A stretch of 64,000 nt of DNA. It comes from Fomitopsis serialis. Lineage: Eukaryota; Basidiomycota; Agaricomycetes; Polyporales; Fomitopsidaceae. The stretch spans positions 1 through 64,000 of the forward strand of contig NW_025955109.1 of the NCBI RefSeq assembly GCF_022376445.1. The letters run 5' to 3'. Numbering within the stretch: the stretch's first letter is position 1; the number at the start of each line of letters is the position of its first letter. The notes below the pieces were generated by a model. The model was not told where the DNA came from. It made no database searches and saw only the letters and a program-made list of their open reading frames with translations. Made by a program: the position numbers and the translations under genes. Shown piece after piece: positions 10,808 through 21,146 of the stretch.

Positions 10808-11136
10808 TAGTGCATAGCGTGGGTGTACCCATGGGTGTCTGAGGGCATACCCATACACATACCCACATGGGTTGCATACCCATGGCATGGGTATCATGGG
10901 TACCCTTGGGTATGGGTACCATCATGGGTAGATCTATGTGCAGTTCATTGTACTCATAATTTTGCATGATGGGTAACATAATTGGCAAGATATGGGGTGT
11001 GTTGATCAGTATCATACTGGCCAAGTGAGCTCAGACCAGACTCACAACTGGCTTGCCAATTGGATGAATAACCCCACAGAGCTGACACTGGGCCATGGAG
11101 ATGGATGTGACTAGGGGCTGTTCTCTTTGAACAGTG
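10808..11136 (-). repeat. 329-bp end segment, identical to 1954-2282 (inverted)
   Basis: This is the second copy of the terminal segment. It has the same length as 1954-2282 and appears base-identical, whereas the interiors of the two elements are clearly diverged. Reading frames on both copies give the same peptide, but they are repeat shadows rather than genes. Confidence 0.85.
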
Positions 11137-12899
11137 TCCTGGACAGCCTGCAGTCCAATGATGGGGCAGCAAAGCAGGACAGTTTTATGGTGCATATCTA
11201 CTGCTACCACTTTGAGAACAACCCCACTGACTGCATGGTCAATCACAACGCAAGCCAGGACATACATCAATTAGATGGGAGGCATCTACATGAGGGCAGT
11301 AGGCTGTTATGCAAGCAATTTATATACATGCAAGAACAATGGAGCAGAGAGGTCAATTGAATGGTCAAAGCAAGGTAACATAGGACAAATCCATCCAAGA
11401 TGTGACAAAGGATTAAAGAACCTGATAAACAGTGACTGTACCTTTATTTCCAGTACATATCACTACTTAGGTGGGGAGACCACAAGATTTGGGGGATAGC
11501 AAGTCTGCATATACAAATGCACATCACAACACAGAGGGGATAGTGATGCCATGGGCAGAGCCTTTTGAAATTCACCATATCCCAATGGGTCACCCCAATG
11601 TAGCAGGATTACTGTGGGTCAACATTGAGCAGAAACTCAGGGTAGACAACAATTTAACTGAAACACAGGCAAGATGTGGCATTGTGCAATGAATATGAAT
11701 AGTCTGCCACATAGACTAGCCTCAGAGAAGAGGAACATATTAGGTTGATTTACTAATCTTATCACTGAATACTGCCTTATGTCACAGGTTTTTCACCAAC
11801 ATATGATAAATAGGGCTGGGGGATGAACATGACCAGCCCATGATGTGGACATTTTCATTACGATCCCTGAGGTACGAAGGTATCGTTCTTATAACGCTTC
11901 CAGTGGCGCCCAATGCGGCAGTTTTTTCCCACAGGTACAGTCATTTGCCCCCAGCTTACCATGTATAGTTAACATTTGTTATGGTCAGTTAGCGGAGTTC
12001 AAAATTTTCAGACTCCCAGACGACGCGACTTGCACCAACACCACCAAACAAATGCTGTGGCGCAGTGCTTTGTCCTGGGGTGAGGGCCCAAGAAACACTT
12101 CGAGTGGCACCCAATATGGCAACTGGTGAGCATGTCATGTGACTGGCAGCCAGGCAGCTCACTGCTAGCGCTCACACTTATAGGCTGCCCCATAGCCCTA
12201 GTTAGTAACAATTGTGAATGGACTTAGTATACTGATCTGATAGCCCTTCATTCAGAGAGTATACACTATCATTATTGAGTAGCTAGAGTGGCTGGCTGGT
12301 CCAGAAAATGCAAAATAAAAAAATCCACATGTGCCTCTGCAGATGTCAAAGTGCCTATTTGTGCCTCAGATGTGTTCCATATGTCTGTAATGACATACAT
12401 ATGTGATTCAGACACTGTACAACTCAGTGGGTGCTGCACTACAGCCAAAATCAGCCACAATGAGCCATTTGACCCTCTTTTCACATGTTGTAGTCCATGT
12501 ACATGGTGTAGTGATGTCTATGATAATCCCAAGCACTCAGATTCTCCTATTGGGTACTTCTGTATATTTGACAGATTTTCTGCATTTTTGTGACCTCCAT
12601 GGGCACCACATCTTGTCCTACTTCCTCTTTGGGCAGGACACCTACTCTATATGGTAGTTGTGGCATGTAGCTGGCATATAGACACATAGACACAATCTGG
12701 GGATATATAATGGCCATACATACATATGTATCCATGCTACTATGATGTCAGGCTTTGTATGCTGCAGAGACACTGTGATCATAGGCTTATATGAGCTCCC
12801 TGAATGTGAATTTCACTGTGTTATTGAGTATACTGCCCTAGTTGATGCAACAATTGTATCATGGAAGGCTATAAGGATTTGACCTCATTCATTCTGAAT

Positions 12900-13545
12900 A
12901 TCTTCTGAATATTCCGCTTTTTTCAAGTCTATACAAGCCCTCTTGACACAGTAACAGTCTGCACTGACACCGCTTACTAAGCGCCCATTGCCGAAGCGGA
13001 CTTGTATACAACTGCAGCCCTGCATTTCTCTGCAACTCAGGTCACCCAAAAGGGATTTTGGAGCAATGTCATTGGTTGAACCACTGGCAAACCTTGCCTT
13101 CTAAGGGAATCATTCAATCTCAGCTCCCCATGCCGAGTTTTTTGATGGCTTGCCCAATGTGGTCAGCAGCACTGTCTAGACTCTTACTAGAGCACATTAA
13201 ATGTGGAGAAATCTCGGAATATTGACTCTCATGCAATGCTCCTTGCACACAGGTATGGAGGTCCAAATTAGGTATCCCAGGGCTTGTTCACAGTGTACTG
13301 ACCAATGCAAGTGATGCAGAGGCATATGTACAAATGTTGTTTTGCATTTACTGCCCTTACTGGAGAGTCCTACAGGCTGACAATCTTATGCAGGGGTCTA
13401 TGGCTACCAGATATGAAAAATGACCATATATGGTAGATCCCTTGCCCGTTTGGGATAGATCACCTTTACAGTGTTGCATAAATGGCCGGACAATGAGCAG
13501 AATATTAGATAACACTATTGTCCCATTGTGGGTTGATGTGTGATG
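12900..13545 (+). repeat. Internal direct duplication, unit A of the hAT-like element
   Basis: Homologous in direct orientation to 14480-15100. Shared anchors are CGCTTACTAAGCGC, TTGCCGAAGCGGA, AAAAGGGATTTTGGA, TCAATCTCAGCTC, GAGTTTTTTGATGGCT and CTCTTACTAGAGC. The unit lacks the central GTCGACAGGCC palindrome present in unit B. A third, weaker relative lies at about 15790-16060 (CTCTTACTAGAGAACTGT). Non-coding. Confidence 0.6.
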
Positions 13546-13630
13546 CTGAGTACTTGTGGATGAGATGGAAAGGGTTAGCAGAAACACAGAGTCTGGTGCA
13601 ATAGGCTCAGCCACATGCCATGTGAGGTTC

Positions 13631-13668
13631 ACTCGTCCACAGGTCAAAGTTTTGACCTGTGGGCGAGT
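13631..13668. repeat. CpG-retaining palindrome
   Basis: Arms ACTCGTCCACAGGTCAAA (13631-13648) and TTTGACCTGTGGGCGAGT (13651-13668) are complementary apart from one position, with a two-base GT centre. It keeps CpG sites in a CpG-poor environment. Confidence 0.75.
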
Positions 13669-14479
13669 CATCTTGCAGTGTAGTCTCCCAGACTCCACTG
13701 AAATATGCTGTTTAAGGGAATTAGCCTCTGACTGGCCTTACTGTATTTGGCCAAAGGCTCTCAAGTCTATGTATCTGCTGTACTGTAGCCTTCACAAATA
13801 AGACAAATCTCCAAAATATTCTCTCTGATAGGTATGATGTCATAGAGTCTGTAGCTGCTGTGACTTGCCCATCAACTTCAGTGGTTATGGCACAATTCAC
13901 AAAACTCAAAAACCCACATATGCCTCTGTACACATGAGTGCACTGCTTTTAACCTTCAAAGCGACTCTATCAAAGCCTGTAGACTGCCCATTGATTCTCT
14001 GACATCTGGGATCTGCTATATAGGGAAGCTGGCCTTCCAAAAATGGCAGTTTCCATTCAGCTGCTCAGTCTGGGCTCAGAAAATGCTGATAAAATCTGGG
14101 AATATTATGTACAATTGAATTAATCCATGATGCCTGCTGTATGTAAGAAATTGATTCTGTATAGCGTCCTCAGAGTCTATAACCAGCATGCCTTGCCTAT
14201 ATATTCATAATCCAGAAAAGAGAACCTCTGTGGACAATTGCAAAGTGATTCCAAATATGAATAGGTTGTTGTCTCTGAAACACATTTGATATGACCTGTA
14301 TAGACCATGCACATAGTCCACACAGCATGAGTGTGTCTGGAATGTGCACAGCACTGCTATGAGTGGGGAAATATTGTCATAACATGCCTGTGTTGACTTC
14401 CCACTACTGAATGACCATGTATTGAGGTTCTCTCTATTTTTAAGATGCTTAGGGATATTCCACAGATCTTCTAGAACAT

Positions 14480-15100
14480 TATCCGATTTTCTGGGACTTT
14501 CTTGAGCCCCAAACAAGTCAGTTTTGCTGCAGAAACAGTGCACACTTACATCGCTTACTAAGCGCGCAAATAAGCGCCCGTTGCCGAAGCGGAGTCGTCG
14601 ACAGGCCGGAATTCCCGGCCTGTCGACGACTCCGGTCATTCAAAAGGGATTTTGGAACATTTTCATTGGCTGGGATGCTGACAAATATTCCCTTTTAAAG
14701 TAATCTTTCAATCTCAGCTCTTCATGCTGAGTTTTTTGATGGCTCTCAGCCACACTAACTCAGCTCTTACTAGAGCCCCATTAAATGCGCAAAAATACTC
14801 AAATAAATACCCAAATATTCCTTCTCCATGGGATACTTCATGGATAATGATGGGTGTCCATATTAGGTATCTTTGAGAGTACTGACCATGAGAAGTGATA
14901 CTGAGGCATATGAGCAGATCTTGGTAAGCATGTGTACTAGAGAGCTCCACAGGTATGAGGGGAGTCTTTGAGGCAGACATGGAAACCTGCCATATATGGT
15001 TAGTCTCCTGCCCATTTAGGAAGTTGGCCATTGATGGCCTCTGCAGTACTGGATAAATAGCAGGAAAATCAGAGAAAAATCCAGGAGTACTATACATTCA
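14480..15100 (+). repeat. Internal direct duplication, unit B of the hAT-like element
   Basis: Partner of the unit at 12900-13545 and, in inverted orientation, of 1040-1640 in copy 1. It includes the perfect palindrome at 14591-14633. The set of units suggests that the element interior grew by local duplication. No coding capacity was recognised. Confidence 0.6.
14591..14633. repeat. Perfect 19-bp palindrome with 5-nt loop
   Basis: Stem arm GGAGTCGTCGACAGGCCGG (14591-14609), loop AATTC, and exact complementary arm to 14633. It is the most CpG-dense spot in the element. The corresponding palindrome in copy 1 (1527-1566) is slightly degraded. Confidence 0.85.
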
Positions 15101-17705
15101 TATTGTGCTCACTATTGAGGCTCACATGTGGCAAAAAACCTATGATAGTGCAGAGTTTCCCATGCATGGCCTGATATAAGCCACTCTTTCAGTGAGTCTT
15201 CGTATATCTTGTAACCACCAGTATCACCTGGAATTGTCAGGAACTGGCAACTCCTAACAGGATCCTAAGCTGTTGTGTTTTGTTCAACAGTTCAACAGGC
15301 CCTGAACAGACAGGCTGCCAAACTCTGGAGTTGAGCTTGAATGCCAGCCACAAGCCCATCAGTGACATGTATTTGCTGTGCTGTGGCCTCCCAAAAATGT
15401 AAAGAAAAAACTGATTGGGTATATTCTCAGTCACATATAATGTGTCATAGAGTCTGTACATAGTATGCCTTCCCATACTTTCATATTAATATAGCACCAT
15501 CCAACAAAGAACAATAAAAAGCACATGCCTCACACTCATTCTTTGACATTGTTTGTGTTTCCTGTGATGCTTACCAATTACCTATGAATTGTGTGAATAC
15601 TATGTAGTAGCTGACCTGGAAAGTTTGAATTAGTTGTTGAGTCTGGGCTCAGAAAATGCAGACAAAACAAGGAAATGTTATGTATGATTCCCACCTTGTA
15701 CTACTTGCTGTAACTAGTAATTGGCTTCTCAGCCCCTTATGTGGACCATGATCACTCAACAATGAATACCTGCAGCACAAAGGTACCATTCAATGCTGGA
15801 AACACTCATAACATTGACTTTGCTTTGCATGTCCCTTGTATAATGGCATAGCCATCACAAATATGGGTTCCAGAATCTGTTCACACTGTACTGATCCTAG
15901 AAGTGACACAGAGACACTGTACTGTGCACTTGCTACTCTTACTAGAGAACTGTATACACTACCAGTGTCATGAGGTGAGAAACTAGACATGCAGACTTAC
16001 CATACATCCCAGCCCTTCATAGTTGCTGCAGTGCTGGACAAATGGTGGAGAATGAGATGACATCAACTCTATTCCCTCATATGATAATTGCTTGGAGCAT
16101 ATCTAACCTCTACCATCATATCATAGGCTGATGTGTTACCAGGTCCTATTGTTCAAGTTACGCAATGAGCCTTGGGTGATATAATTGGCAGGGAATGATT
16201 GTACCATGTATTGATGATGTCTATTTGTACAATGTCTACTGTCACTCAGACTGCCACTAGGCAACCAGCAACAGACCATACTTATAGTGGACTTCTAGGC
16301 AAATATCTGACTGTCCTTTTCTAGATCTCGAGTCAATAATAAGTGACTTTGGATCACTCTCATTGGCAGCAACATTTCCCTTCACATGTTAGCATAAAAT
16401 GTCAGCTACTCATGCTGGATTCTTTGATGGTATATGGAAAGTCACACAATAACACCATAGACCCAGGAGTGAACACGTGTGCCATTTTAACAGTGTTGTA
16501 TATATCATGGGAGGGTCCAAGAAGCAGGTATTATTACACATGGTGCATTGTGGTAATATCTGGTGGAGTACCTGCCATTCCAAATAAACAGTAGAGAATC
16601 TGTATATATTGAGAGGGTGGTTGAACAAGAGCAATATGGTGGTGAATTGTGCATGCATACAAAAGAAGTAAGTGTCAGCCAGCAGATGAAACCAAAAGTT
16701 ATCTCACAAAGGTTGAAAACCTTTGTGTTCATGAGAATTATGACTGGATACCATGACCATTGAGTAGGCATTACTGGAATACTGAGCAAAGGCAATAATG
16801 ATTCCGTGTGCAAGTCTCAGTGTAAGTATGTGCTCTTCACAGACAGTTTCCTATGAATATAGCAATGACACACAACACATGGTGGCTTACTTGCTCAATT
16901 GTAATATTGCTCATGATGGAGCACTGAAATCAACAATGTAGATAAACAGGATGCATAGAATATTTGGGCTGCCAGGCAGCAACTAGACAGTGAAAATGGG
17001 AAATACTGAATTCTTCACACCTCAATGTGTCTAAATAAATGGGATCGTACTGCCAGCCATGGCCCTCTCCCCAGCAAGTTGAGAGCTTAATGCATTGCTA
17101 CTTAGTAAGTGACACAACTGGGACCATGATTTCTTATAAAGAGCATGATCATAGCCCTACTACATTGCTGAAATCCTGGATTTAGTGAATCAACTAACAA
17201 TGCATCTATGCTAAATGTAAAACTGGAACTGCAGGTCTAGTGTTCATCTCAAAAGGGCCTTGACACAGTATCCATACTGATCCTTCTTATGCTATCAGGA
17301 GTGGCCATGTCACAGATGCCTAGCAAAAGATTAAAGTAAACAATATCACTGGCTGTCCAACATGGACAATTACATGGTAAGATTCAGTCTGGTCATATTT
17401 TGTATTTCAGCTCATGAATACATGGCACTGGAGTAGCTATCATTGTGAGTTAGAAAGATGAGGTCAGCATGATGGCACCCACACTGTAATGCACTTGTTG
17501 TCATCATTTTGACAACTTCAGCAGTCTATGTATACACAGCACAGACTATCTGACTAGCAGTTACCATATTCTACTGCAGGATTAGCACTGCAGTAGTCCA
17601 TGGGTCACATGGGTTCATGGGTCAGATTTTGGCTACCCATACCCATACCCATGCATACCCATACCCATGACCCACATGGGTTATCCATACCCATGCAATG
17701 CACTA

Positions 17706-17713
17706 GTCGATCT
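17706..17713 (+). repeat. Right 8-bp target-site duplication
   Basis: GTCGATCT follows the element end ATGCACTA and repeats 10800-10807. Removing the element and one duplication gives an uninterrupted KDZ-type frame. Confidence 0.85.
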
Positions 17714-17860
17714 AGAGGGTCCACGGGAAAGGTGACAGTGCTCTGGGTGCAATGCGGAGTGGAGTCCTTGGCGGTGCATTGACTGCTTCACTCGGCCGAG
17801 CTTTTGCACGGCTTGAGTCAAAGTGGTGTCAAGCGCCAAAAAGCCCTGTCACATGATGTA
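17714..17860 (+). pseudogene. KDZ transposon gene (CxC2 type), continuation after insertion
   Basis: This continues the frame of 10392-10807 in phase (CT|A GAG GGT). It encodes a cysteine cluster with CSGCNAEW, then WRCIDCFTRPSFC, which matches the CxxC...CxxC pattern of the CxC2 cysteine cluster found with KDZ transposases. Two in-frame TGA codons interrupt it: 17733-17735, just before the first cysteine pair, plausibly CGA to TGA; and 17814-17816, where a cysteine might be expected. Frame quality is lost after about 17860, where a minus-strand gene fragment overlaps. Confidence 0.7.
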
Positions 17861-18341
17861 GTTGTGAATGCTCTGGGTGTATCTTATCTAGGTCAAGATG
17901 AGTCTCTATTCCAGCCTGAGCATCTCCAGCTTGCACAGGAAGTGATGCTACCAACTCGGTCAGGCAAGTGCTTGTGCGCGCAATGGCCTTTTTCAGCTTG
18001 CAGAGGGCCTCCTCCTTCTTGATGTGATTCTTCTTCATCAGCCAGACCTGTGGGACTTCACTGTCATCGAGGCAGTGTACTTTGAGCTGAGCATTGATGT
18101 CTCCCCAGCTAAGCTTTGTGAGCCTTGTCTCATTGTCAATCAGCTCAATTGCACAAAGCCACGCAAGTTGCTCGATGGTGCATTGCTGCTTTGTGGTGGC
18201 CTCAGCAGCTCTTTTTCTAGTGACATCAATATCATGTTGAGCCTGTGCCTTGCAACAAAGAGCCTTGTGCCCACTACTGTCCAACTCGCATGCCTCCTTT
18301 TTAATATAGGAATGACAGGCATCATTGAAGACCGTGTCCAT
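17829..18341 (-). pseudogene. Transposon-associated hypothetical protein fragment
   Basis: A 170-codon minus-strand frame with a helix-rich, Lys/Glu/Ala-rich product. The segment LTKLSWGDINAQLKVHCLDD followed by a Lys-rich IKKEEALCKLKKAIAR resembles a small domain seen in hypothetical proteins scattered through Agaricomycete transposon regions, often with a pattern D-I-x-x-Q-L-x-x-H followed by a lysine-rich helix. The upstream part is probably missing or carried in other exons, because the frame opens without a clear promoter. It is wedged between the KDZ remnant and a GGGTAC-rich repeat. Function unknown; the family resemblance is from memory. Confidence 0.45.
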
Positions 18342-18373
18342 GAATTCCTGTGCAACATTCTGCTGATACTATG

Positions 18374-18515
18374 GCAGAGCACGGGTATACCCATGGGTAT
18401 ATCCGGCTCGACCCGTACCCATACCCGCCCTGGGTACTGACCCGTGCAAACGGGTACGGGTTGAAGGCGGGTCACGGCGGGTCCACGTAGGGTCCACGGG
18501 TCCACAGGCAGGTTA
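18374..18515. repeat. GGGTA/TACCC-rich palindromic repeat
   Basis: Starts CAGAGCACGGGTATACCC and contains repeated ACCCATGGGT, GACCCGTACCC, CGGGTACGGGT and GGGTCCACG words, including self-complementary pairs. In style it resembles the subterminal arrays of the hAT-like elements but keeps its CpG sites. It may be the end of a separate, younger hAT-like element, although I found no partner end or target duplication. Confidence 0.45.
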
Positions 18516-18874
18516 GCAGGTCCGTCAGCAAGTGGGCGGACGGACGAGTGCCAAGTGATTGCGTGGGCAATTGTGTGGACGAGTAGGTGGCCAGCTGGCC
18601 GAGCAAAGGAGAGCGCGGGCCGCCGAGTACTGCTGGTGTCTGGTAAGGTTATACTGCACTGGCCAAGTACTAGGGCGAAGTAATAGATGTGCGTGTCCTG
18701 TTGCCCTTTCTTGTGGTCTTTGTGATTGAACAGGGAACCACATACTAGCAAGAGGTATATTCTCCGAGTCTTTCTCTGGGTCACTGACAGTACATCAATG
18801 TGCTTCCTGGGCCTTTGCAAGCAAAGACTTTTGGGCCTTTGTTCTGCATCTCGAATGAGCCTTGTATGCTCCAT

Positions 18875-19640
18875 TTCTCTGTCTCACCATGGATAGTTTC
18901 TGATCAAAATCAGGTTCAATGGTATGACAAGTCAGAGTTTCATGTTGTGAGCCTGTTATTTCCAGAGTGGAATTCAGTATGGAATAATTGTTTCATATGT
19001 ACTAAACACATACCAATATACTTGAGAGTTTCCACATGTACCAAGCAGCCAGGGAAATGTGTTTGGTGCACATCACAGCCAGCAAGAGGCGAGCGAGTTA
19101 CGCCCACATGACCGGTGCAACATGCCTGTGGCACTGAACTTTGCACATCTCGGGCCTGAAGCTTAGTTGATGTCCAGGATGGTGATGGCTCACTATTGTG
19201 TCTCACCACTGAGGAAGATAATGATACACATGGTCTAATTAACACTGTCTTCCATTCATTTCCACTCAAATATTCTTTTTAATGCCCAAACTGCATCCTA
19301 AAATGTTTGCTCACATGAATCGAAGCTGTTGCTATGAAAACGGAATTGAACACTGTTCCTCTGCCCCTCATATTATATAAACACATTTCTCCTTCATTTA
19401 TTACATGGTGGGGAGATGACATGAAAGCAACTTCACTTTTCGTACCACTCCACTGGGCGCCAGCCGGGTGGCCAAATAAAGGCAAATAAAAAGTGGCTCT
19501 GCAGGTGTTGCCCCTCCCCACTGTTAACTCCTATGAGCAATGTTGAGTGTATGACCTACGCCCTCAAAAGGAATTGGTTTGTCACAGCCACAATTTATTG
19601 GTTGACTTGTGACTGGTTAACACTAAAGTGCACTTAGGTC
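18875..19640. other. No gene seen; partly CpG-depleted
   Basis: Moderately CpG-poor DNA with no convincing frame or splice chain on either strand. The transition back to GC-rich DNA occurs at about 19630. Confidence 0.4.
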
Positions 19641-19789
19641 GGGAGATTTACCGTCACTTGGCGGAGGCGCTAAGCGGCTTGCCTCGTATGGCAAGTCTGT
19701 CCGATCAGTGTTCCGATCAATCTCAGATTCGGCACGCCACCGGCAAGCTGTGGCGGGTGGCTGAGGTGGCTGGTGTCGTGGCGAGTGGC

Positions 19790-20260
19790 GGCTGTGGCTG
19801 GGGTTTCCTAATCGGGAAGGGCGAGGGTGTGACGTGTCGGGCGTGGAATATACATCACATAGAGCGGGCCTGCGGCGCCGTGAGTGCGAAGAACGCCGCA
19901 GGCGCCGGCTGTTGGGCCTAGCGCATTCCCAGGCCACTCAGGACCTGTGGTGGCAGGTGGCTGGGGTTGCCTAATCGGGCGGGGGCACACGGGGCACGTT
20001 GGGAGCGCGCCTGCGGCGCCGTAAGACGATACAAAGCGTGCGTTAATGGCTGCTGATGGGCGTGGCTGTCCCCGAGGTACTCTAGACCCGCGAGTAACCA
20101 ATAGAAGCAACCGCGTACACGCGTCGCCTGTGACTAATGACGATTACACGGGCGCTACACCCCGCCAGCATTGCCTAATGAGGATGACACGGGTGCAACA
20201 CGTCGGTAGGCATGTCGGTGCACATCGTGTTGAGTGCGCCTGCGGCGCCGTCGGTGCGTG
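19790..20260 (+). repeat. GC-rich degenerate tandem repeat (about 3 units)
   Basis: The motif GCCTGCGGCGCCGT recurs at about 19868, 20007 and 20238, each time following a TTGCCTAAT or TTTCCTAAT block by roughly 55-75 bases (about 19805, 19970 and 20173). Unit spacing is irregular (about 140 and 230 bp). The sequence is rich in CpG, the opposite of the neighbouring islands. Open frames on both strands are by-products of composition. No gene is proposed. Confidence 0.55.
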
Positions 20261-20399
20261 GGAACGTCGCGCCCATAGAACGGTGTGTGTGATACACCGC
20301 CTGGCCGTTCTAGGCCCACGATTGGCCCGTAGAAGCGGCCGTGTACGCGGTAAATGTGATGGGCAGCACCTGCCCGATCATTAAGTGCATTAAGTGCAT

Positions 20400-21146
20400 A
20401 AAGTAGGGCACCCACTTTATTTTACTCGGCCCGAGTAAATCTCGTAAATTTCCTGGTCCGTGCGTGGGTACCCAGTAAATCTGAGGGCACGCGCGCGGCC
20501 TGGGCGAGCTCGCGAAGCGACATTTGATCGCCGGTGATGTACACGCGCCTTGGCGCTTCCACACCCAGCCGCATCTTGCCCGTTTGGGTCACTTTTTTGC
20601 GGCCTGCGGCGCGAGGAAAGTGGACGCCTTGGACAGGGCGTGCATTGCTCTGTCTGCGTCTCCGTGCGCTGCGAACCTCGAGCATGGTAGGCACCAAGTT
20701 TTATTGAAACTAACTCAAATTTTACTCTTCCGAGCTCGACGGACTGAGTTACCAAGTCCGGGTGCACTCAAGAGACTTATCCTTGCATGACAGAACGCGT
20801 ACATCGCGCCGTGCAGGAGCACAACGCGTCGCGTTCGGTGCGCGAAGGGTGAGCGGGACGGGATCTGGGATCGCTGACTCAGCGTCGGGCAGCCGAGATT
20901 GCACGATCCCAATTTACGGGGATTTACCGGCACGTGTAAAGTTCGGCAATAAAAAGAACTTACTTCCCATCTTTTCGAATCTTTTCGGAAGAAGCAGGTT
21001 TCACCTGTAATGTAAACTTGCATGTGTAAGGCATCAGCAGACTGTCATAAATTGTGGCTTTGTCATTAGAGTTGCCTATGTCTGAACACCATGAGCATTA
21101 CAGGTGGGGTAAGGTGTGAAGTTCAGTAAGGTATCGTGCATAACCA
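20400..21146. other. No gene seen
   Basis: Spacer between the GC-rich array and the lipase stop codon. Short words such as TTTACTCGG, TTTACTGGG and GTACATCACCGGCGATC recur with variation, and frames on the minus strand contain two similar segments (VYITGDQ and VYITGET). I cannot connect them into a gene. Confidence 0.35.

Larger units (their letters stand above)
10808..17705 (-). mobile_element. Complete 6.9-kb hAT-like element inserted in a KDZ gene (copy 2)
   Basis: The element runs from TAGTGCATAGCGTGGG to ...CCCATGCAATGCACTA; the first eight bases of one end are the complement of the last eight of the other. It is flanked by the 8-bp duplication GTCGATCT and interrupts the KDZ frame without loss of sequence. 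Both ends carry dense TACCCAT/ATGGGTA repeats (10815-10930 and 17600-17700), like hAT subterminal repeats. TAG.G termini and 8-bp duplications fit the hAT superfamily. The interior is CpG-poor, AT-rich and without a recognisable transposase, so it is non-autonomous or fully decayed. It contains an internal direct duplication, several CpG-retaining palindromes, and a block at 11855-12130 shared with 7540-7870. The strand is chosen because copy 1 reads in the opposite direction. Confidence 0.75.

Noticed and set aside
18366..18870. A second complete hAT-like element starting CAGAGCACGGG
   Set aside because: No matching end or 8-bp duplication could be found within the following 500 bp; kept only as a repeat.
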